A DNA stretch of 10,210 nucleotides from contig JABJFP010000085.1 in the NCBI GenBank assembly GCA_018662715.1, forward strand, positions 1-10,210, read 5' to 3'. The translations under genes were made by a program, and so were the position numbers. Origin of the DNA: Methanobacteriota archaeon. GTDB taxonomy: Archaea > Thermoplasmatota > Poseidoniia > Poseidoniales > Poseidoniaceae. Below are positions 6,632 to 10,210 of this stretch, piece after piece. A model generated the notes under the pieces. It was given only the letters and a program-made list of their open reading frames with translations. It did not search any database and was not told where the DNA came from. The stretch's first letter is position 1. Each line of letters begins with the position of its first letter.

Positions 6632-7696
6632 ATGAGCAGGCAACACGGCATGGGCAAGCGATTGATCGAATGCGTACCCAATATTTCAGAGGGCCGTGAT
6701 ACGAACCTCATCGATGAAATTGTTGCTTCGGCACGGGCGATAGACGGATGTCATGTTCTTGGTGTTGAGCCCGATCAAGATTACAACAGAACCGTCATCA
6801 CACTTGCTGGCGAACCGGAGCCGGTCATGGCTGGAGCCATTGCATTGATTGAACACAGCGTGAGGGTTCTTGACATGAGGACACATTCTGGGGAACATCC
6901 AAGATTAGGGGTCGTTGACGTGTGTCCATTTGTTCCATTGAAAGGCGTCTCGATGGATGAATGTTCTCAGATGGCTCGTGATGTTGTAGCACATCTGGCA
7001 GAGAGTACCGGGGCACCAATGTTCCTCTATGGCGGAGCGGCTACGCATCCGGAACGTGAACTCCTTTCGACCTTAAGGAAAGACCAATATGAAGGTCTTG
7101 AGGCAAGGCTATCGGGGCAAGAACATCGTCATTCAGAATTCACCCAATATCCCGATGCCGGGGCCACTCAATGGAATGATGTGGCCGCTCGTGCCGGAGG
7201 AATCACAGTTGGTTCACGTCCAATCCTAGTGGCTTACAACGTCAATGTGGAAGAAAAGGATGCACGTGTATCAAAGAAAATAGGTTCGCTGGTGCGCTCA
7301 AGTGGAAGGTTACTCAAATCAAGCAATGGCACATCAGTACGCGTGAAAGGTATGTTACCAATGGTACAAGGAATGGGAGTTACCCTTGAGGAATTGAATA
7401 TTTCTCAGGTCTCAATGAATTTGAGAGATGTTGAATTGTGCCCGCTTCACATGGCATTCAAAGCTTGTGAGTCATTAGCGAGCGACCATGACACCCGCCT
7501 CCTAGGTAGCGAAATCGTGGGCTTGGTCCCTCTCAAGGCAATGCTAGAGGCCGGAGCGTATTTTGACCCTGAAGCTGAGGATGAAACCGACTTGGTGGCT
7601 GGTGCGATTAAAGGCCTAGGATTGAATCAATTGCATTCTTTTGACCCATCGAAAGGAATAATTGAATGGGCAATAGAAAAGGAGCTGATGGAATGA
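6632..7696 (+). CDS. Glutamate formimidoyltransferase
   Basis: Cytosolic folate enzyme that moves the formimino group of N-formimino-L-glutamate onto tetrahydrofolate, giving 5-formimino-THF and glutamate. The 354 residues correspond to the formimidoyltransferase half of animal FTCD. Visible marks: LIECVPNISEGRD near the N-terminus, the catalytic segment HSGEHPRLGVVDVCPF with H89 (it aligns with His82 of the mammalian enzyme by counting from the shared N-terminal ECVPN motif), FLYGGAATHPER, GSRPILVAYNVNV at 194-206, and a C-terminal subdomain with VKGMLPMVQGMGV and EIVGLVPLKAM. ATG 6632 may be leaderless (see the TATA-like element). ATG 6650, giving MGKRLIECVPN, matches the usual family N-terminus better and cannot be excluded. 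It ends in an ATGA overlap with the cyclodeaminase gene, so the two are translationally coupled. No histidine-degradation gene is present in the window, so the source of formiminoglutamate is unknown. Confidence 0.95.
   Translation: MSRQHGMGKRLIECVPNISEGRDTNLIDEIVASARAIDGCHVLGVEPDQDYNRTVITLAGEPEPVMAGAIALIEHSVRVLDMRTHSGEHPRLGVVDVCPFVPLKGVSMDECSQMARDVVAHLAESTGAPMFLYGGAATHPERELLSTLRKDQYEGLEARLSGQEHRHSEFTQYPDAGATQWNDVAARAGGITVGSRPILVAYNVNVEEKDARVSKKIGSLVRSSGRLLKSSNGTSVRVKGMLPMVQGMGVTLEELNISQVSMNLRDVELCPLHMAFKACESLASDHDTRLLGSEIVGLVPLKAMLEAGAYFDPEAEDETDLVAGAIKGLGLNQLHSFDPSKGIIEWAIEKELME
7678..7684 (+). promoter_or_regulatory. SD for the cyclodeaminase start at 7693
   Basis: AAAGGAG lies within the end of the formimidoyltransferase gene; GGAG ends 8 bases before ATG 7693. 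This spacing decides between 7693 and the longer in-frame ATG at 7666. Confidence 0.65.
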
Positions 7697-8322
7697 ATTG
7701 GATGGATATGACACAACGAGAATTTCAAGCCGCACTTGCATCTTCATCACCAACGCCTGGTGGTGGGACTGCATCGGCCATCGCCTTGGGGCAAGCTGCA
7801 TCCTTGGCTTGTATGGTGGCAGACCTTACTCTCGGAAGTGAAAAATGGTCTGCTGGTTGGCCGGCCGCTGAGCATGTTCAAGAGATAGCAATTCCAATGA
7901 TGACTCGTTCTGGAATTCTTGCAGAAGAAGACAGTGACGCGTTTGATGAAGTCATGGCGGCATTCAAAATGCCTAAAAGTTCGGATTCAGAAAAGACACA
8001 CAGAAGAACTGCGATAAGAAGTGGGACCTTACAGGCAGCAAAGGTCCCATTTGAAACTGCGGAGGTAGCACTTGCACTCCTCAAAGCGCTAACTGAACTG
8101 GCAGTGCACGGTAATGCAAACGCAGTAACTGATGTTGGTGTTGCAGGACTTCTTGCGAGTGCAGCAGCAAAAGGTGCTCTCTTTAACGTGGAAATTAACC
8201 TTCAGTCGTTGCCAGACGATATGGGTGTGGCTCTACGAGAAATGATGCCAGGAATGCTGCAACAAGCAAAATTGGATTCACGCAGTGTTATGGAAGCCGT
8301 TCGCACTCGTATGTCAAATTGA
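7693..8322 (+). CDS. Formimidoyltetrahydrofolate cyclodeaminase
   Basis: Small, mainly helical folate enzyme that cyclises 5-formimino-THF to 5,10-methenyl-THF and releases ammonia. The 209 residues match the stand-alone cyclodeaminase family and the C-terminal domain of animal FTCD. Marks: SPTPGGGTASAIALGQAASLACMVADLT at 19-46 (Gly-rich folate-site loop and first helix), EEDSDAFDEVMAAFKMPK at 78-95, and the diagnostic stretch HGNANAVTDVGVAGLLASAAAKGA at 139-162, followed by NVEINL. ATG 7693 is chosen because it overlaps the upstream stop as ATGA and has AAAGGAG 8 bases ahead. An in-frame ATG at 7666 would extend it by nine residues over the upstream gene without SD support. The enzyme and its partner sit in the same order as the two domains of the fused protein, so substrate channelling between separate subunits is possible. 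Its stop codon touches that of the convergent MetRS gene. Confidence 0.95.
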   Translation: MNWMDMTQREFQAALASSSPTPGGGTASAIALGQAASLACMVADLTLGSEKWSAGWPAAEHVQEIAIPMMTRSGILAEEDSDAFDEVMAAFKMPKSSDSEKTHRRTAIRSGTLQAAKVPFETAEVALALLKALTELAVHGNANAVTDVGVAGLLASAAAKGALFNVEINLQSLPDDMGVALREMMPGMLQQAKLDSRSVMEAVRTRMSN

Positions 8323-10209
8323 TTAACGAACTTGAGAGCCTTGTGAGATGTCACCATCAATGGTGATGAGTTTTACATTACCCTCACCATCGTCAGCCGC
8401 TAACATCATGCCTTCCGAGGTAATACCTCTCAATGAACGAGGTGCGAGGTTGGCAACGAACACAATCGCTTTACCAACCATTTCGTCAGGCTTGTAGTAT
8501 TCCTTCAACCCAGCACAAATTGTTCTGCCTTCCTCGGTTCCATCATTAATTTTGACGACATAGAGGCGGTCCGCGTTCGGGTGATCATCAACAGAATCTA
8601 TTGTCCCAGTTCTCAAATCAACACTCATAAACGATTCAAAATCGAGGTATGCTATCCCTTCTACTTCTTTCACTTTCTTACCACCTTTCTTCTTTTTCTT
8701 GCCACCTTTGACACCATGAACAGTATCATCTTCTGCAGGTTTTTCTTCGACTAGGCCTTGTTCAACAGATAAAATTTCATCCAAATCAAGGCGTGCAAAT
8801 AACGGCGCAGGGGTTTCGGTGAGCCACCCGAGCGTTGCCGACCAATTCGTGGCTTCAGACCATCCTATGTCAGCCACATTCCCATCTAACCCGAGATTAT
8901 CCCAAAGGCGTTGCGCCGATGTTGGCATGAACGGCTGAGTTGTGATAGCCAAGAAACGTGAAATTTTCCAACAAAATGCGAGGGTTGCTAGACTTTCTTC
9001 GTGCCCATCTTGTGGTTCTTTGAGATGCTTCCAAGGTGCTGCTCGCTGTAAAATTTGATTCCCGTATTGTGCAACGTTCATGACTTGTCTTAGCGCTTCT
9101 TTGTATCGGTGGCGTTCAAGAGATTCAGTAATAGAGCCAAGAGCCCGTTCTAATTCTTGCTCGTGTTCTCGGACGCAATCATGATTTTCATGTGGTGTGA
9201 AGGGTGAACAACCAGGTTCTGTTGGTAGCCGAGCCCCCAATGTCAAGACTCTGTGTACGAAATTGCCGTACGCCGCAATCAGTTCAGAATTGACCTTCTC
9301 AACGAAATCAGGCCAATTGAAATCAGTATCATGATTTTCGGGCATGTTAATGCTAAGGTAATATCGGAGGGTGTCCGGGTCGTAACGTTCCAAAAATGAT
9401 GGAAGCCAGACTGCATGCTTACGTGATTTTGAGAATTGTCCACCGGCCAACATAAGATACTCCATGGCCGGGACATTTGCCTCCAATGCGAAGTCCCCTG
9501 GTCCGGGCATTTCAATCGGGTCCGCAGATGATTTACCATTGGCAGCGTGATTGAGACCCAAAATTAGAGCAGGCCAAATGACCGTATGGAATGGAATGTT
9601 GTCCTTGCCTAAGAAATAGAGATGGCGAGGTGTTGTTCCTTCATCTGATACGGACCACCATCGTTTCCAAGCATGAGCCCCGTCTGGATGGGCATTTGCT
9701 GCCGCAATATCTTCAGACCAAATTCTGGCACACGTTGAATATCCTTGCACGGCTTCAAACCAAACATAAACGCATTTTCCTTGCCATTCATCGCCATCGA
9801 GGGGAACTGGAATCCCCCAAGATAAATCTCGTGTCACAGCTCGTGGCCGCAAGCCCATATCTAGCCATTGTTTTGTCATGGCTTTCACGTTAGATTTCCA
9901 GACCGATTGACGCTCAGAAGCGTGTGCTGTAAGGGCATCTTGAAAGAGATCAAGTCGGTAAAAGAGATGTTCGGTATCACGAATTTCAACTTTTGAATCA
10001 GGATTCATTTTAGAAATTGGATTTTTCAATTCCACGGACTCATAGGTCGCACCACATGCGTCACATTGATCGCCACGTGCGCCTTCTTCACCGCAAGCTG
10101 GACAATTCCCCTCCACATACCTGTCAGGAAGGAAGCGCCCGGAACCATCGTCGTGAAGTTCGTAGTACTGCTCCATTGTTTTTCGCTCAAACAATCCTGC
10201 TTTTTCCAG
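8323..10209 (-). CDS. metG: Methionyl-tRNA synthetase, N-terminus cut by window edge
   Basis: Charges tRNA-Met with methionine. The frame is open to the right edge; 628 residues are visible and the N-terminal part of the Rossmann fold with the HIGH motif lies outside. A TTG at 10194 is internal, not the start: LEKAG precedes it in frame and the region aligns inside the catalytic insertion. Counting from that TTG: a zinc knuckle C31, C34, C44, C47 (CPACG ... CDACG); VYVWFEAVQGY near 142-152, part of the methionine pocket region; YFLGKDNIPFHTVIWPA; FSKSRK at 254-259, the KMSKS motif in variant form; then the alpha-helical anticodon-binding domain to about 480. A very Lys-rich linker joins it to a C-terminal EMAP/Trbp111-like OB domain (SFMSVDLRTGTIDSVDDHPNADRLYV ... 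to the end), which binds tRNA and often dimerises. No frame break is seen. Confidence 0.96.
   Translation of the reverse strand: MEKAGLFERKTMEQYYELHDDGSGRFLPDRYVEGNCPACGEEGARGDQCDACGATYESVELKNPISKMNPDSKVEIRDTEHLFYRLDLFQDALTAHASERQSVWKSNVKAMTKQWLDMGLRPRAVTRDLSWGIPVPLDGDEWQGKCVYVWFEAVQGYSTCARIWSEDIAAANAHPDGAHAWKRWWSVSDEGTTPRHLYFLGKDNIPFHTVIWPALILGLNHAANGKSSADPIEMPGPGDFALEANVPAMEYLMLAGGQFSKSRKHAVWLPSFLERYDPDTLRYYLSINMPENHDTDFNWPDFVEKVNSELIAAYGNFVHRVLTLGARLPTEPGCSPFTPHENHDCVREHEQELERALGSITESLERHRYKEALRQVMNVAQYGNQILQRAAPWKHLKEPQDGHEESLATLAFCWKISRFLAITTQPFMPTSAQRLWDNLGLDGNVADIGWSEATNWSATLGWLTETPAPLFARLDLDEILSVEQGLVEEKPAEDDTVHGVKGGKKKKKGGKKVKEVEGIAYLDFESFMSVDLRTGTIDSVDDHPNADRLYVVKINDGTEEGRTICAGLKEYYKPDEMVGKAIVFVANLAPRSLRGITSEGMMLAADDGEGNVKLITIDGDISQGSQVR
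8660..8712 (-). other. Lys-rich linker in MetRS between anticodon-binding and EMAP domains
   Basis: This codes for a low-complexity stretch with GGKKKKKGGKKVKEVE. Such basic linkers may give extra nonspecific tRNA affinity. On the plus strand the same DNA is T-rich (TTTCTTCTTTTTCTT), which could by chance also act as an archaeal oligo-T stop signal for the convergent folate operon; that second role is speculation. Confidence 0.6.
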
Positions 10210-10210
10210 G

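Noticed and set aside
6478..6699. Small plus-strand frame bridging PAN and the formimidoyltransferase
   Set aside because: It overlaps the end of PAN and the start of the next gene in another frame, with no SD and no recognised domain.
8684..8705. Poly-T tract as a simple sequence repeat or dedicated terminator
   Set aside because: It is fully explained as antisense of Lys codons in the MetRS linker; a terminator role is kept only as a speculative remark.
1..10210. CRISPR arrays, insertion sequences, tRNA/rRNA genes, defence or phage genes
   Set aside because: No spaced direct repeats, terminal inverted repeats, cloverleaf-like tRNA sequence or relevant protein motifs were seen; almost all bases are in assigned genes.

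Overview
The window looks like chromosomal sequence from a free-living archaeon. The evidence is a PAN-type proteasomal ATPase ending in a Leu-Tyr-Ser (HbYX) tail, an archaeal MBF1 (zinc ribbon plus HTH), an archaeal/eukaryal-type Tsr3, Shine-Dalgarno (SD) motifs of the GGAGG type, AT-rich TATA-like elements, and very tight gene packing. Folate-linked formimino enzymes in place of methanopterin chemistry point to a non-methanogenic, Thermoplasmata-like lineage. A marine planktonic group such as Poseidoniales (Marine Group II/III) is my inference and not proven by the window. No RNA gene, CRISPR array, insertion sequence or phage gene was seen, and no gene-free stretch exceeds about 125 bases.

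Left block, minus strand, read right to left (5257 to 1): MBF1, Tsr3, FdhD, a YdeP-type molybdopterin oxidoreductase, and an MFS exporter that runs off the left edge. MBF1/Tsr3 and Tsr3/FdhD overlap or abut at their stop/start codons. FdhD and the oxidoreductase are about 36 bases apart. The exporter starts 3 bases after the oxidoreductase stop. This is very likely one transcript. It joins two small-ribosomal-subunit factors to a molybdoenzyme, its sulfurtransferase and a transporter. The exporter has a TTG start supported by its own SD.

Right block, plus strand: PAN diverges from MBF1 across a short shared promoter region. It is followed by glutamate formimidoyltransferase and formimidoyl-THF cyclodeaminase, two separate overlapping genes in the same order as the domains of the fused animal FTCD. 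Together they would move a formimino group onto THF and release ammonia, giving 5,10-methenyl-THF.

Far right, minus strand: methionyl-tRNA synthetase, lacking its N-terminus at the window edge and carrying a C-terminal EMAP/Trbp111-like tRNA-binding domain. Its stop codon abuts that of the cyclodeaminase with no base between.

Nothing here is a clear new defence or mobile system. The points most worth a second look are the mixed ribosome/molybdoenzyme/exporter operon, the split FTCD pair behind PAN, and the unusual start-codon arrangements at several junctions.
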